Shown: positions 47,301 through 56,190 of the stretch, piece by piece
Position numbering within the stretch: position 1 is the stretch's first letter
Layout of the letters: each line of letters opens with the position of its first letter
DNA from: Endomychus coccineus
Taxonomy: Eukaryota; Arthropoda; Insecta; Coleoptera; Endomychidae
Direction: 5' to 3'
Assembly: GCA_958510875.1 (NCBI GenBank)
Contig: OY294067.1
Coordinates: 200,014,524-200,078,523, forward strand
DNA: 64,000 nucleotides
Notes under the pieces: model-generated
Database searches by the model: none
Seen by the model: the letters and a program-made list of their open reading frames with translations, nothing else
Told to the model about the DNA's origin: nothing
Made by a program: the position numbers and the translations under genes

Positions 47301-48265
47301 CCGCATATTGGAGACATATTCCTATCAACTATTTTTGATACGGTTGCTTCTGGAGAATATTCATGGAATGTAAAATATTATGTTAACCAAAAGTACATAT
47401 CGTTATTTGTAATTGAATTCATAAAATGAAAACTAGCAGACTATTACTCCAACAACGTAAATGTAACCAAAACTCCTACATATGCATCTACAACATAGCT
47501 TTCTGTTTTATAAGAAGCATCAAACTCACTCATCTTCGATAAGGTCCAACCAGGGAAGATCCGATCGGATCGCAGGGTTTGGTGAATCTATCAACACAAC
47601 GTAATGTTACCTGCTCAACCACATACTGAGAAATTATCTCAGATACATTATTTTGGCGATCATTTCTGGCTGTTAGTGAAGTTAACTTCAAGAAATGTAT
47701 TTGTTTTTTTTTTCAGGATGGTCATAATAACAATGGGTATGTGCAATATGTGGACTATTCCAGAGACTACAATCCACCAATTATGCAACCTCCTATTGCA
47801 TCATCCATAGATCCAACGAGAGAAAGTCTTCAATCAACACGTCTTCAACTTAATTCCTTACAATCTCATCATATAACAGGAAGTAACAACCTACCACTTA
47901 GTGAGCTATCTCAAAACATTCCCAATGGCAGTTTGCCAGGGCTGGGGCAAATAGACCCACGTTTCAGTGCAACGTATGGTAATCCATATTTACGCACTTC
48001 CAACATAGGTTTACCGCCTCCCAACACAGCCAATCCAGTGGCGACACCAGCCCCACCACCATATTCAAGGGATAATTCTCGCATTATTAGTTCTAGTGCA
48101 ATGTTAACATCTAACTCTAATATAGTAAATACAGTAATGGCGAACGGTGCTAACGGGTCAATACCTCAAATGACAAGGCTGCCAAATTCGCCAACAAGTC
48201 AATATATAATACCAACATCAAATGTAGCAACGATAAAAAGAGGTACGATGGCTACTCACGTATAA
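19583..48265 (+). CDS. kirre: Kin of irre (Kirre/Dumbfounded), Neph1-family Ig adhesion receptor
   Basis: Join 19583-19847, 40788-41221, 43642-43912, 45288-45539, 46113-46406, 46513-46632, 46692-46954, 47717-48265: 2448 nt, 815 residues, all introns GT-AG and frame kept. Signal peptide about 1-23. Five Ig domains with cysteine pairs C50-C108, C156-C215, C261-C305, C347-C388, C430-C487. Membrane helix about 509-533 ([20 protein letters not shown]). The tail has GVPLAGPV (604-611), [12 protein letters not shown] (715-726), a PPPY WW ligand (746-749) and the C-terminal PDZ ligand THV. Family members sit on founder myoblasts, nephrocytes and retinal cells and bind Sns/Hibris partners for fusion and sorting. 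The [23 protein letters not shown] and [11 protein letters not shown] segments and the THV end favour kirre over roughest, whose tail ends TAV. Homophilic or heterophilic partners are inferred from family only. Confidence 0.92.
21805..22043 (+). mobile_element. Solo PLE pLTR fragment
   Basis: Shares the pLTR order: CACACAACCGA, CTGCAGTTTTAATTGGATC, CACAAGTCGGCT, then a diverged arm with a hammerhead-like motif at 21974-22012. No PLE ORF adjoins it. It is more diverged than the copies at 7570-7996 and 37676-38105. Confidence 0.7.
21974..22012 (+). ncRNA. Hammerhead-like motif (copy F)
   Basis: Core TTGATAT (21974-21980), a few extra bases, stem II GATGAA (21984-21989) pairing with TTTATC (21999-22004) with one G-U pair, then GAAACGTC. 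Positions 3 and 8 are again U and A; position 9 is T, which should weaken the core. Confidence 0.4.
22081..22870 (-). other. GC-richer unassigned block with overlapping ORFs
   Basis: This block is clearly richer in GC than its surroundings and starts abruptly beside the PLE fragment. It holds several overlapping open frames (a 123-residue one at 22458-22087 on the - strand is the longest). I recognise no domain. Composition like this in an AT-rich intron suggests a fragment of a retrotransposon UTR or 5' region, but that is inference. Confidence 0.35.
25228..25336. repeat. TG-rich microsatellite
   Basis: Imperfect TG/TATG repeat (GTGTGTATGTATG, TATGTGTGTGTAGG). Long apparent ORFs on both strands here are by-products of the repeat. 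Confidence 0.9.
25337..25490. other. GC-rich fragment, likely retroelement UTR
   Basis: A GC-rich stretch after the microsatellite (AGGGGAAATCCTCGAACGAC, then CCACCTCCCGCCACTG). It has no ORF I can name. It resembles structured LINE UTR sequence in composition only. Confidence 0.3.
25538..25792 (+). mobile_element. PLE UTR/pLTR fragment truncated by LINE
   Basis: Matches PLE UTR/pLTR order: AATCATAGAATAACTAATT, CCGATCCAATGTTTTCTG, CACAAGTCGGCTG, ATTAATCGAAATCATCTATTC and ACACTAATTAACA. The match ends at 25792 exactly where the LINE ORF begins. The hammerhead-like motif that should come next is absent. Confidence 0.75.
25793..26616 (+). pseudogene. REL-LINE polyprotein C-terminus with two internal deletions
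   Basis: The frame is open from 25793 ([15 protein letters not shown]) through [17 protein letters not shown] and [21 protein letters not shown] to the stop at 26614-26616. Compared with family members, the gag-like C-x2-C...H...C knuckle between VQVPD and [10 protein letters not shown] is missing, and the PD-x-D catalytic segment before [10 protein letters not shown] is missing too. Both deletions are in frame. Copy 2 retains each of these motifs. The frame is intact from here to the end, but the protein cannot be an active endonuclease. Confidence 0.75.
25793..26660 (+). mobile_element. REL-type non-LTR retrotransposon, 5' truncated (copy 1)
   Basis: Covers the C-terminal ORF part and 3' UTR of a LINE from the restriction-like-endonuclease group (R2/R4-type). 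The 5' truncation at a junction with PLE sequence is usual for LINE insertion. Its 3' UTR (TTTGGGAACCTGAAGCTAC... GGAGTAGCTTCGG) is the inverse of 26755-26800, so it lies tail-to-tail with copy 2. Confidence 0.8.
26661..27770 (-). mobile_element. REL-type non-LTR retrotransposon (copy 2, tail-to-tail)
   Basis: On the - strand from about 27770 down. [20 protein letters not shown] (near 27660) and [11 protein letters not shown] (near 27550) are the post-RT region of R2/R4-type elements. [13 protein letters not shown] follows near 27250. [15 protein letters not shown] (near 27040) is the C..C-type knuckle, and [14 protein letters not shown] (near 26840) is the restriction-like endonuclease catalytic motif. 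Frameshifts and stops break the frame. The end [10 protein letters not shown]...GSIRIL is deleted. The shared 3' UTR meets copy 1 at about 26660-26750. Confidence 0.75.
31200..32470 (-). mobile_element. Jockey/R1-like LINE remnant (RT C-terminus and RNase H)
   Basis: Read on the - strand in changing frames. [11 protein letters not shown] (near 32330) matches the YADDI catalytic motif and its downstream strand. NNPNKTTIV (near 32200) matches the NP.KT.V motif. A stretch near 32000 matches the thumb ([11 protein letters not shown]). FTDGQN (near 31665) and [18 protein letters not shown] (near 31400) match the RNase H domain motifs (TDGS and PGHxGIxGNExAD). Many stops and frameshifts make it dead. 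Confidence 0.7.
33005..33250 (+). repeat. Tandem duplication, about 122 bp, two diverged copies
   Basis: 33005-33123 and 33124-33250. Each has a GTAGTTRAATAAxTATAG start, GATAGTTCAACT or GACAGTTCAACT, an AATATCRGCTGYGTTCTATT core and ends ACCTCAAAA. The second copy has a small internal GTTCAACT duplication. Confidence 0.8.
34880..35330 (-). mobile_element. PLE remnant, CTGAAGA lineage (GIY-YIG start and 3' end)
   Basis: On the - strand, [18 protein letters not shown] (near 35245) is the start of a GIY-YIG domain of PLE type (DKSGIYKI.C..C in relatives). The rest of the endonuclease is deleted or scrambled. A tail region follows ([10 protein letters not shown]) and then a hammerhead-like motif at 34936-34906. 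This lineage differs from the TTGATAA-type family. Confidence 0.55.
34906..34936 (-). ncRNA. Hammerhead-like motif, CTGAAGA type
   Basis: Core CTGAAGA, then stem II GCTAC-TTG-GTAGC (5 perfect pairs), then GACAGATC in place of GAAACGATC. The core 5' half and stem II are sound, but the GAAA strand is mutated, so it should be inactive. Confidence 0.5.
36056..37356 (+). pseudogene. PLE reverse transcriptase/GIY-YIG remnant, copy 2
   Basis: First frame (to 36502) has [14 protein letters not shown] (RT motif with catalytic D), [10 protein letters not shown] and [12 protein letters not shown] of YVDD is D here. A small deletion after AAN shifts the frame. The middle region ([17 protein letters not shown] and neighbours) is split by stops. 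The last frame (36955-37356) has [20 protein letters not shown], an H-K finger and NNCVNDK, a good GIY-YIG domain ending at TAA 37354-37356. Compared with copy 1 it keeps Q after VYIG. Confidence 0.85.
37762..37793 (+). ncRNA. Hammerhead-like motif (copy D)
   Basis: Core TTGATAA and GAAACGTC intact, but stem II 5' strand reads GAACAT instead of GACAAT, which breaks several pairs with ATTGTC. Confidence 0.4.
37992..38023 (-). ncRNA. Hammerhead-like motif (copy E)
   Basis: Core TTGATAA, stem II GACAAT with GTTGTC (five Watson-Crick pairs and one U-G next to the loop), then GAAACGTC. Confidence 0.5.
38214..38418. repeat. Perfect 52-bp palindrome around AT microsatellites
   Basis: An AT run (38214-38284), then an arm (38285-38336) beginning CATGTTCATCAACC and ending GCGGACACC, a second AT run (38337-38365), then the exact reverse complement (38367-38418). 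All 52 bases pair. The arm resembles a terminal repeat (GGTGTCCGCGTCTTC), but the owner element is unknown. Confidence 0.9.
40788..41221 (+). CDS. kirre: kirre coding exon 2 (rest of Ig1, Ig2)
   Basis: Residues 89-233. Acceptor TTGTTGCAG at 40787, donor GAG|GTAAGT at 41222, phase 0 end. [19 protein letters not shown] completes Ig1; ITWIDG and [12 protein letters not shown] belong to Ig2 (C156, C215). Confidence 0.95.
41440..41625 (-). pseudogene. GIY-YIG endonuclease fragment (PLE-like)
   Basis: On the - strand a frame reads [19 protein letters not shown] and then [13 protein letters not shown]. The C...YVGST...H spacing fits a PLE-type GIY-YIG domain. No RT is recognisable nearby, so the assignment is tentative. 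Confidence 0.45.
43252..43375 (+). repeat. 62-bp tandem duplication
   Basis: Two direct copies starting GACAATTATT at 43252 and 43314, each with ATGTTTCTTAAAAAC and TAAAGTCGCTAGAGTG; they differ at a handful of bases, so this is a young duplication inside intron 2. Confidence 0.9.
43642..43912 (+). CDS. kirre: kirre coding exon 3 (Ig3)
   Basis: Residues 234-323 plus one base. Acceptor TGTTTCAG, donor AGCT|GTAAGT at 43913. [10 protein letters not shown] and [18 protein letters not shown] are conserved IRM segments; cysteines C261 and C305. Confidence 0.95.
43996..44287 (+). mobile_element. PLE fragment, internally deleted
   Basis: Starts inside the PLE ORF ([14 protein letters not shown], then VKRYDLHI) and jumps at about 44100 to pLTR sequence (CACAATTCGGCTACAG, ACACTAATTAACAC) ending in a hammerhead-like motif. 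The GIY-YIG and UTR between them are deleted. Confidence 0.75.
44248..44287 (+). ncRNA. Hammerhead-like motif (copy G)
   Basis: Core TTGATAA (44248-44254), one A, stem II GATAAA pairing with TTTATC (six pairs), then GTAAAGTC in place of GAAACGTC. Stem II pairs differ from copy A at two positions but still pair. Confidence 0.4.
44519..44640 (+). mobile_element. tRNA-derived SINE-like unit
   Basis: TGGCTGAGTGG (44538-44548) fits an RNA polymerase III A box, and GGTATTCGATTTC (from about 44579) fits a degenerate B box about 35 bases on. A T-rich tail follows. It does not fold into a complete tRNA, so SINE head or tRNA pseudogene is the likely nature. Confidence 0.45.
45288..45539 (+). CDS. kirre: kirre coding exon 4 (Ig4)
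   Basis: Residues 324-407 plus one base. Acceptor TTTTTCTAG, donor [27 protein letters not shown] opens Ig4; cysteines C347 and C388 are only 41 residues apart, a compact Ig fold as usual for this domain. Confidence 0.95.
45846..45921. repeat. Near-perfect 32-bp hairpin in kirre intron 4
   Basis: Arms 45846-45877 (ACTTCGGAAGTTGGAGAAT...) and 45890-45921 pair at 30 of 32 positions; the remaining two are A-C and T-G. Loop is 12 bases. It lies in intron 4 (45540-46112), between the Ig4 and Ig5 exons. Confidence 0.9.
46113..46406 (+). CDS. kirre: kirre coding exon 5 (Ig5)
   Basis: Residues 408-505 plus one base. Acceptor ACATATTATAG, donor [30 protein letters not shown] and [14 protein letters not shown] carry C430 and C487 of Ig5. 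Confidence 0.95.
46513..46632 (+). CDS. kirre: kirre coding exon 6 (transmembrane helix)
   Basis: Residues 506-545 plus one base. Acceptor TATTTTCCAG, donor [30 protein letters not shown] and IMIIFL span the membrane; the basic [11 protein letters not shown] is the cytoplasmic stop-transfer end. Confidence 0.93.
46681..46694 (+). promoter_or_regulatory. kirre: NAGNAG tandem splice acceptor
   Basis: TTTTTGCAGCAG offers two acceptors, 46691 and 46694. Use of the first gives Thr-Asp-Thr (A+CA, GAT), use of the second gives Asn-Thr, so the products differ by one residue at 546-547. Frame is kept either way. Intron 6 is 59-62 bp. Confidence 0.7.
46692..46954 (+). CDS. kirre: kirre coding exon 7 (juxtamembrane tail)
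   Basis: Residues 546-633. Donor CCAAAA|GTGAGT at 46955. It contains [15 protein letters not shown] and [12 protein letters not shown], the latter diagnostic of kirre. An upstream alternative start 3 bases later is possible (see the tandem acceptor). Confidence 0.9.
46955..47716 (+). other. kirre intron 7
   Basis: 762 bp, phase 0, ends in a T-run and TTTTTTTTTCAG. Nothing recognised inside. Confidence 0.85.
47717..48265 (+). CDS. kirre: kirre coding exon 8 (tail with PPPY and PDZ ligand)
   Basis: Residues 634-815 and stop TAA (48263-48265). Polar, Asn/Ser-rich. It carries [28 protein letters not shown] (PPPY, WW ligand) and ends GTMATHV, a class I PDZ ligand like that of vertebrate Neph proteins. 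Confidence 0.95.
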   Translation, partial: DGHNNNGYVQYVDYSRDYNPPIMQPPIASSIDPTRESLQSTRLQLNSLQSHHITGSNNLPLSELSQNIPNGSLPGLGQIDPRFSATYGNPYLRTSNIGLPPPNTANPVATPAPPPYSRDNSRIISSSAMLTSNSNIVNTVMANGANGSIPQMTRLPNSPTSQYIIPTSNVATIKRGTMATHV

Positions 48266-49063
48266 TAGCATGAGTTAGATAATTAGTGACCTAAAGTGAA
48301 TTTATACGAAAAGACTGAAAACTTATCAATCGAAATATCGTTTTATTACAATTTTTTGTAGAAATGTTTAACGCCGAAACTGTCCTATAGAAAATGTATA
48401 TGAATAGTTGTATCAATTAGCTGAATTATCACAACACGATAAGCAGTTTGTAAGGAATGTTGACGAATTCAAATGCATTAATGAGCCTCTAATTTTGGAT
48501 TGGATAGAAATTTATAATTGCCATAAATAAGTATTTCGAATGCGTCATTGATTTTCAAGAATTTAGTACACATCACATCCTAGATGAAGTACTCTTCGAG
48601 AATTTATCCTAATTCATTTGATTTAAAACTATTTCGTACACGTTCTAGGGTTTTAACCATAATTGATCGAATGATAACGACTCATGAATATTTCGGAATT
48701 TAAGAAAACTATTTTGCCAATATATTAATTCGGCATCAATGTGTTTCCTATTACACAGGAAATATAGACAATTCTCTCATTTTGAATGAAATCATCTGGA
48801 AGTACTCTATTACGTTATTGAATATACCGAATCCAGATTATTTGATATTGATATAACACCCACTTGAAGACAATGACGGAATAATGTTCGGAATAAAATA
48901 GCACATAGATCTAAATTGAATTACACAAATTCAGCATTCACTGAAAATATGTTAACAAATTTGTCGCCACGCGGGGGCATTCTCAGAATTTGTCTTTAAC
49001 AGTTCCCACTAAGTTGATAAGCTTTATTCACAATTTGTCATTCAAGTATTCATTTGGAATAAA
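48266..49063 (+). other. kirre: kirre 3' UTR with candidate poly(A) signals
   Basis: AATAAA occurs at 48892-48897 and again near 49058-49063. Either could end the transcript; I cannot tell which is used. No other coding content here. Confidence 0.5.
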
Positions 49064-52000
49064 CACCTAGACTTATTCTCAATTAAGTATATTATTTCTG
49101 TGTGAACTCAATTTCGTTAAATAGAATAACCTATATTTCTGGTACTTTTGCGTGAAATGTGGATTTCTATGCAAATCTACATAGAATGATTCAAAAGAAA
49201 GATAATAACGTTTTATGAGAAAATCTTATATCTCCAGACATACTTCAATTTCTGTGGGATGTATCCTCACAATTCAAAATTGAAAGTACCTTTTGCTGGA
49301 TGAGTTTTCTTTATTGAACTTCCCATATAATAAAAATGCGTTAATTATGGACTACTCAGTATTCTGATACAGTAGACATTCTATAGTTCAAATCAGTTTC
49401 TATGAGAATTGAAAACAACGTACCTTCATCCAAATATGAAAATACGCTTTATATTTATCGACCCTTCACTTTCTTCTCATTTTTGAAACAATGAACACAC
49501 CATACACATTCTTCAAATAAGATGGGTATCTTCTTGGAGTTTCAAGATAAGCAAACCCATCATATGTAAAGTCATAAAGTCTTTCCTGAGGTCCTCTGTC
49601 ATTCCCTCTCCTCATCAGAACCATCAAATAGAACGACGAATAGTATAGAGCCAGGAACATTCAATGTTCAGAGATGGCACTACTTTCATCGTTCGTGCTA
49701 TTTGGTCAAGTGTTAAGCAGCTTATTCTGTTCACTGGTGTGATATCAATCAATTATGACAGTTTAGGTGCTCTCTGGTCTCTAGAAATGCGTTATAGTAG
49801 TGATTAAATATGAACAAGACTCATGAATACTTAAACAAAACTCAATCGTTTATTATGACTAGAGTCGTGGCGAAAACTAGAAGTGAAAAAGAACGACAAA
49901 GCACTTGATGTATATCCAATAAAAAAAAATGCATTTCAGGAACTTGCAAAGGAGGTCATTTCTGCTTGAGATAGACTCATACCAAATTCATATATTGCCG
50001 AATATTCCTGTCCCTCTTTTATGGCTTCACGTCACTCTCATTGTGTTAATTGAATATGGCTAGACCAAACAAAAGAAATTCTGATCAGTAATATTTCAGA
50101 AGATATTTTGGAACTTTGGTTTCGGAGCTGGTCTATAATGTAGTATCAACATCGGAACTCACAATGGAGTGCATTAATATATTTGAAAATTAGTTTATTC
50201 ATTAGAAGAAATACTTATTGTCATTACCACGACCGATCAAAACCATCGTAGTACTTTCATATCATGATATCCACATATCTTAGAGATAAGTTCTCGGAAT
50301 ACAGAATGCCGATTATATAAAAATGGATCCATTCGTCAAAACAATTGAGAATCAATTTTTGCATGAACCTGATCATCCACCCATAATAGATAATAGAGAA
50401 CGCTTTTTAATTTTTAGAATAGTGTACATATCGAAAATCGGTTAAGTGTCCGATTTAAGTTCACATGTCAATTCTGAAAACTACTTCAATTACTATGTCG
50501 TAACCTAAATAATTGTGGTCTTGGAAATAACTCTCTGTACTCTTTTGTACAAACATTCCGTCTGTGAGCTTCCACTATTACGTTTTTCATTGTTAATCTC
50601 TTTGACGTAATTTGGTAAACAGCCGAGAAGGCACTAACGGAACTGGCAATATGATATGATGGTAGTTTTCCGAATACATTAAGTTAAAAAGAAAATAAAT
50701 TGAAAAACCTAAATAGTCATAGAAACTATAAAATCGGACAGACTTCAAATTTTCATATAGAATAATTTTGTCGTCAACAATAAGGAATTCCTTCTTCAGT
50801 TAACAATACTCAGTTCAAATGTCTATGAGCATCAGAAAAAGTTGTTATCTTATATGAGAAGCAACTCAATATCATAGTTAGAAGAGCTTATTAGGAATTG
50901 TGAAATGTCCGATTCATCTGAATTATGATTGATCAGAACAAGATTTCGTGTATCATAATGATTCACATGCTCTGATTTCAGATAACTTGGTGCAAATTCA
51001 ATATTCAAGTTAAATTACGTATTCTATAAAACCTCTTGATTTCTTATCTTCACTCAAACGTAGGGTTCATAACTAATAGATTCACAAAATTGCAATGAGG
51101 ACAATCAATATTGCTGAATTTTTATCTGAGGAAGCTTAATATTTCAAATGTAATTGCTGATTGAATTTTATCATGTAGTTAGTATTGAAGATTCAGGATT
51201 CAAATTAGGATAGTACAATTTTTTTTACTTCATCTTTCTCAACGTTTTTCGGATTATATTATGTGAACAATATTCATGATTATCATCATATTTGTCCATT
51301 GGAGTCGTTAATCCGTTAGTGTATTCCCAGCAGTAATGTTTCATCTATTATTTGAGTTATATTTGATAAACTTTAAATTGTAATTAGAGACTATAGTCCC
51401 GCTTGGTGATGATGTTTTGAAATTATCGAGATTGTTACTAAACTTGTTCTTGTTATAAATATATACCAAAGATATTTTTTGTATAGTGAAAAGGTGGAAA
51501 ATGTATATTCTTAATCACACTGAAGGGTGCTTAAACTATATCTTGAATTATTGGCCTATTACTCTTATTCCCCTTTTTATTTGCGTCATCAAATTTGAGT
51601 GCAATGATTTGTACTGAAAGCACCATTTGCTCATTATGCCCAGTTATTTTATATTTAGTTAATTATGTAAATCATTGTAGATTATTGTATATATCCATTA
51701 ATTATTATTTCACCAGTGTTATTTTATGTTACATCGAATATTGTTTTTATTGTATAATATTAACGTAATATTTTTCTATGATAAAGTATGAATGTTATTT
51801 TGAATGTATATGAATGACCGAATTTTAGCTCAACATGTACATATGAAATTTATTCGCGAATTTTCTATAAAATTAGAGAAATGTTATTACTGTGTATACA
51901 TTTTTTAAGTCTTTACGGATAGCAATATTTATAAAACTTTGTGATTGTAAAATAAACTTGCCTACATGAAAGTACTTCCTCTCATTCCACCCTTCATAAT

Positions 52001-54239
52001 TCGAAATAGCTGGTATTATGGCAGTATAGTCCTGAACATATATCATACCAGAAACCATAGGTATTGATTTCTCCGTGATAAAGAAGTCAATTGTTGCCAA
52101 ATTAACATCATGAAAGAGGAATAATTTGCCCAAACTTATATGATCAAAAATGGAGTACTCAGCTATTCTAGATACTTGCAAAGGACACCACTTCAACCAT
52201 CAACAAAGAATAGGGATATAATTATCGAACCTATTCGAAAAATCTAATTGTTGTTTCAATATGCTTAAAATGAGGTTAGAAAATCCAAATTGAGGGATTA
52301 TCTCGAAAAAAGAAAACAATAGTTTCATTTGAATTGTTTCAAATTTTAGAGAGACCGCTTTGTATTTCGTGACCAAAAGAACATCGACATAATTACAGAA
52401 TTTTCAAAAAATGAGTCAAGTGCATCTTCAACATCAATGTAGTCGAATATTCGAACAGCAGATAACACTAACGCTCTTATTGCAATATCACCTTCAGCCT
52501 CTATTGCTTTGAGAACACTGTCTTGCTTACTTTTGGTTGGTATAGCTAACAATTGATTTCAGCTATTCTCTGTTGGAGAAACCACGACCTATGTCTATTT
52601 CATGTTAATTTTCCGATAGAGGTCGCTACTCCATCATGTCGTTATTGATTTTTACATCGGTAAGGATACATTGCAACTAGTGTTAATTATTTGTTAAAAG
52701 AGCCAGATGAAATGATTCAGCTCTGTAAAATTTAATTTTTTGATCAAAATTAGTTTTTCACTTGGGAAGTTTTGATAAAAATCGTAGGGCAAATAATGTT
52801 AATGTGTATGCTTCATCTTAGGAAAACAATGACTTCTGTTAAGTTTGATATCAAAGTCGACTATAAAAAAGTTTTACACAATACATTTTGAACTTCTCAC
52901 TCAATATAATAATAAATATATATTGATTTTATGAATAACAAGGGATTGAACTTCTTGGAATTCTCTAGGTTTTACTTATATTCGAAAACCATAATGAAAC
53001 AGAGCCTATCTATCTATTTGCATTCCCCACTTCAATTTCAAAATTTGTATAAAGTTCACTGTAGGTAAGTCCCTGATGTACCTAACAGATTGTTAACAAT
53101 CGTTCAAGGTGTTACTTATTTAAAATTTTATACATATTATAGATAGTGTGATTATGATATTTCACCTGTGTTACACTTCAGTTGTTGATCTGAAGTTGTT
53201 ATCGAATATAAACCATTTTATATTCTGTAAATCGTTAATTATCACTGTGAGAGTTCAAATTTGTCTTACATCAGGATGAACTAATTTTGCTTTTTCATCG
53301 CTTGGTAGCCCACAGCTACCGTGAAGACTGGTGAACTGGTGAACACCCGAATTCTGCAGATTAAATCACCCTAAAAATAAAAGTCCTATACCAGAATTGA
53401 TTGAAATTCACTGTTTGTCAAATGACCACTTATAATTTACACTGAAAGAATACTATAAAAATAAGTGCATACAAAAAATCGAATGAGCAAACATTTGAAC
53501 GAAAATGATAAATTAATCAATTAATTAATGAAAGAAGTGTCTAATAGGATAGATCTAAAAATTTACGATAAACATTTCAAATATGAAATACCAAAATTAC
53601 GATATGGGGTACATACAAATTCCTCGGTAACCTGTACACTAAGTTTTTTTTCGATAGCTTTTCCTTATGTTCGGTGTATTCAGACTTTCTGCTAGATAGA
53701 TCCCTCGATTGTATAATAAGGCTGAAGACTAACGTCAACAGTAATAGTGCAAACCACTATATATCAAAGAATTATTGAGTTCAGCTCATGCATCCTAAGT
53801 TCTACACTCATAGGTAGAAAGCATAGCATAGGGTTTGGTTCCTTTCCAAAACTAGATATGTATTAACTTCCAAGCCCCTCTTACAATTCGTGGTATCCAA
53901 ATCACAGCATGTATCAATGTGGGTTACATCCCTTGCGGTAACATCAATCATCCAAATTACAATTACAATCCAAAATGATGAATGATATTGCTGATTCCAA
54001 CGTGAGAAAAGTCCAAAAATTTTCATAGCTGCGCGGTCCTAGAAGATGTTATGGTCTATATGTCGATATTTGAGCTAAGATCAATGGTTCATCATTTGTG
54101 AGAATTCTACAGTCTGTCTATCGACTTATAGTCTGTAATTTCACAATATACTGCAATCTACAATTAGGCTATTTGTAAAGTCATCATTCATACAGGCGCA
54201 TCTGGCCCTCATCAATTTTTTTTTCATATGGCGCTTGGT
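49064..54239. other. Downstream intergenic region, nothing recognised
   Basis: About 5 kb of AT-rich DNA. Two - strand frames (52196-51873 and 52552-52346) are longer than most but I recognise no domain and cannot join them. Possible AATAAA signals occur here, for example near 51950, so a long kirre 3' UTR cannot be excluded. Confidence 0.35.
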
Positions 54240-54345
54240 CACTACCTAAGGAGTAACCTTTGAGGTGCTTCCGTGCGTCGTATTCGAACTGGGGATTATC
54301 CTGATGCGTATTCCAGAGTTCTATCACTAGGATACGGAAGACTTG
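54240..54345 (-). mobile_element. Possible tRNA-derived SINE head, - strand
   Basis: Read on the - strand, CCTAGTGATAGAACTCTGG is followed by CCCCAGTTCGAATACG. The latter fits a B box (GTTCGAA), and the former fits an A box loosely. The adjacent T-run (54219-54230) could be its A-rich tail on the - strand. Weak. Confidence 0.3.
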
Positions 54346-56190
54346 ACAACAGTTGATTTTGATATAATATATTCAACCAATCTCTGTAGTTATCATAGCC
54401 TATGACTTTTCGTTCACGCATATTTCTGTAGGGATTCCAATCTGAATTTTTTGTGTTCCAACTCAAATGACCAATCCAGCGTGCAGCTATCAAGGTTGTA
54501 TGGAACTATGAATATGCTTCAAAGAAATTCTAACCGACAGATGTCGAAAAAAAAATTTCTGGTTTCAGCGCATCAACCAACTGAGGTAATCTTTCTCTTT
54601 TCTCCTGTAGTTACGCATCATAGAGAGGTTATAGGAGATCTACAACCTGAGTGAACAACATGTTGCGATTCGCGGAAGCAGTGAAATAATGGACCATAAA
54701 TTCGGATTTCAATTTAAAACATATCGCAAAAACTAAGAATTTCCTTGCCTATCACTGAATACGAAACGCTTTGGAGATGGTTATAATCAATGGGTCGTCA
54801 CCATAAATAATAATCCTGCAATTAACGGCGTTGTACGCTCACCCAAACTTGTATGATAAAAGATAGAGCGACTCGGCTCTAGGTTACCAAAGTCACTATA
54901 TTCTTATTATTTCTTTTTATTTCCTTTTGGTAACATAATTAAGAGTGAAGAGTGAGTTTTGTTTTTTTTTTAATTCAAAGTGGGAGCGTCAAATTTATCA
55001 TGTCGATTTTGAAATAACAGTGAATCCAGTATCATTTCAAGCAGTCGAATATCAAGTGAGATGACCGGTTGATTTAAAGATAACAGAAGAGAGTTGATAC
55101 ATAATCACCTCAAAGAGTAACTTATTTCATTCTCTTGTGTTATGTCCATTATCACGAGGAACTCTTATTAAAAAAGTTTTCAATTAATCAGTAACGTGAA
55201 AGTCTGGATGAAAAAGTTAATAGCCGGTTCGCGAAGTGAGAAAATTTTGGAGGGTTCATGTATCAGAGGTGATTGCTGGGATTGCTCCTCATTCAATTAT
55301 GTGAGTCGTGTGCGAATGAGTTTGTTGGTGTTGTTGTTTGCATTTCTATATTATTATAGACCTCTTTCTCGCGATTCGATAAATGTCTCGGTGTATTTAA
55401 TTTCAGGATATAGTTTTGCGTGATCACGAGGAATGTCGTGAAGGCCGGGTTAGGCACCGATAGCTCAGGACATTGAGAATAACACGGGTCGGAGTAGAGC
55501 TTTGTTAGGAAGTGAAGATGCAAGTCCAGGCTCCGAGTTCTACCACCTGAGTAGAGTGTGTAATATCGTACAGCAATCATTTCTGAATGTTAATTCGCGG
55601 AGATAGCCGTGTTGAAGTCCTCCTGATGCAAGCACCTCAAAACATGAGGATGAAATATTCCAACAGCAGCGAAACTGGAATTGCCTAATCGTATCGATTC
55701 CAAAATATCAGCATACTTCGATTAAGGCAAATCCTAGCGATGGCAGTCCGTTGAGGAAGATTCACTATTCCTCTTCTTCAAAGACTGATTGGGCAGGAAG
55801 TATCAGGCTGAAATCTTAGGACGGAGAGAACGGTTAGGCTGAGAATGTTGGCTGTGTGGCAGAATGGACCGGATGAAAAGGTACATAGGACGTGAAAGAA
55901 ATCCGGGAGAAGGGAAGATTTCTTAGGACCACAACGAGATTCTCAAGCCAGTCAGACCGATTGAGAGTCTGAAAGAAAGTTTGCGAAGATACTCCAGGGG
56001 AGATTCAGGTAGTCGAAGCCACGGTAATTGGGCCGGTACCAGAACATAATGTACTGAGCGGCAGTACAGATTTTAGTTTATTTTGTTATGTTTCAATGTT
56101 GATGTGGGTGGATGCGCCAGCTTTGCAGGACAACTTATTCGTCAAGTTAAGGTCATGAGTTTGGTAGCCGAGCGTGGTGTTCAGTTATGA
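54346..56190. other. Unassigned region, GC-richer near 55600-56100
   Basis: From about 55400 the DNA becomes richer in G (for example GGGCCGGTACCAGAACATAA near 56030). No ORF is recognisable. It may belong to a retroelement UTR or LTR, without direct support. Confidence 0.3.

Noticed and set aside
19583..48265. Calling the gene roughest (rst)
   Set aside because: The Ig domains are shared by both paralogues, but the tail segments GVPLAGPV, the PAPPPY region and the terminal THV fit kirre.
49466..49660. 64-residue - strand ORF downstream of kirre
   Set aside because: No domain, no signal peptide and no splice context; treated as chance.
51873..52552. Two - strand frames (107 and 68 residues) as exons of a gene downstream of kirre
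   Set aside because: No recognisable domain, a stop directly upstream of the second, and no convincing splice pair to join them. Length alone is not enough in AT-rich DNA.
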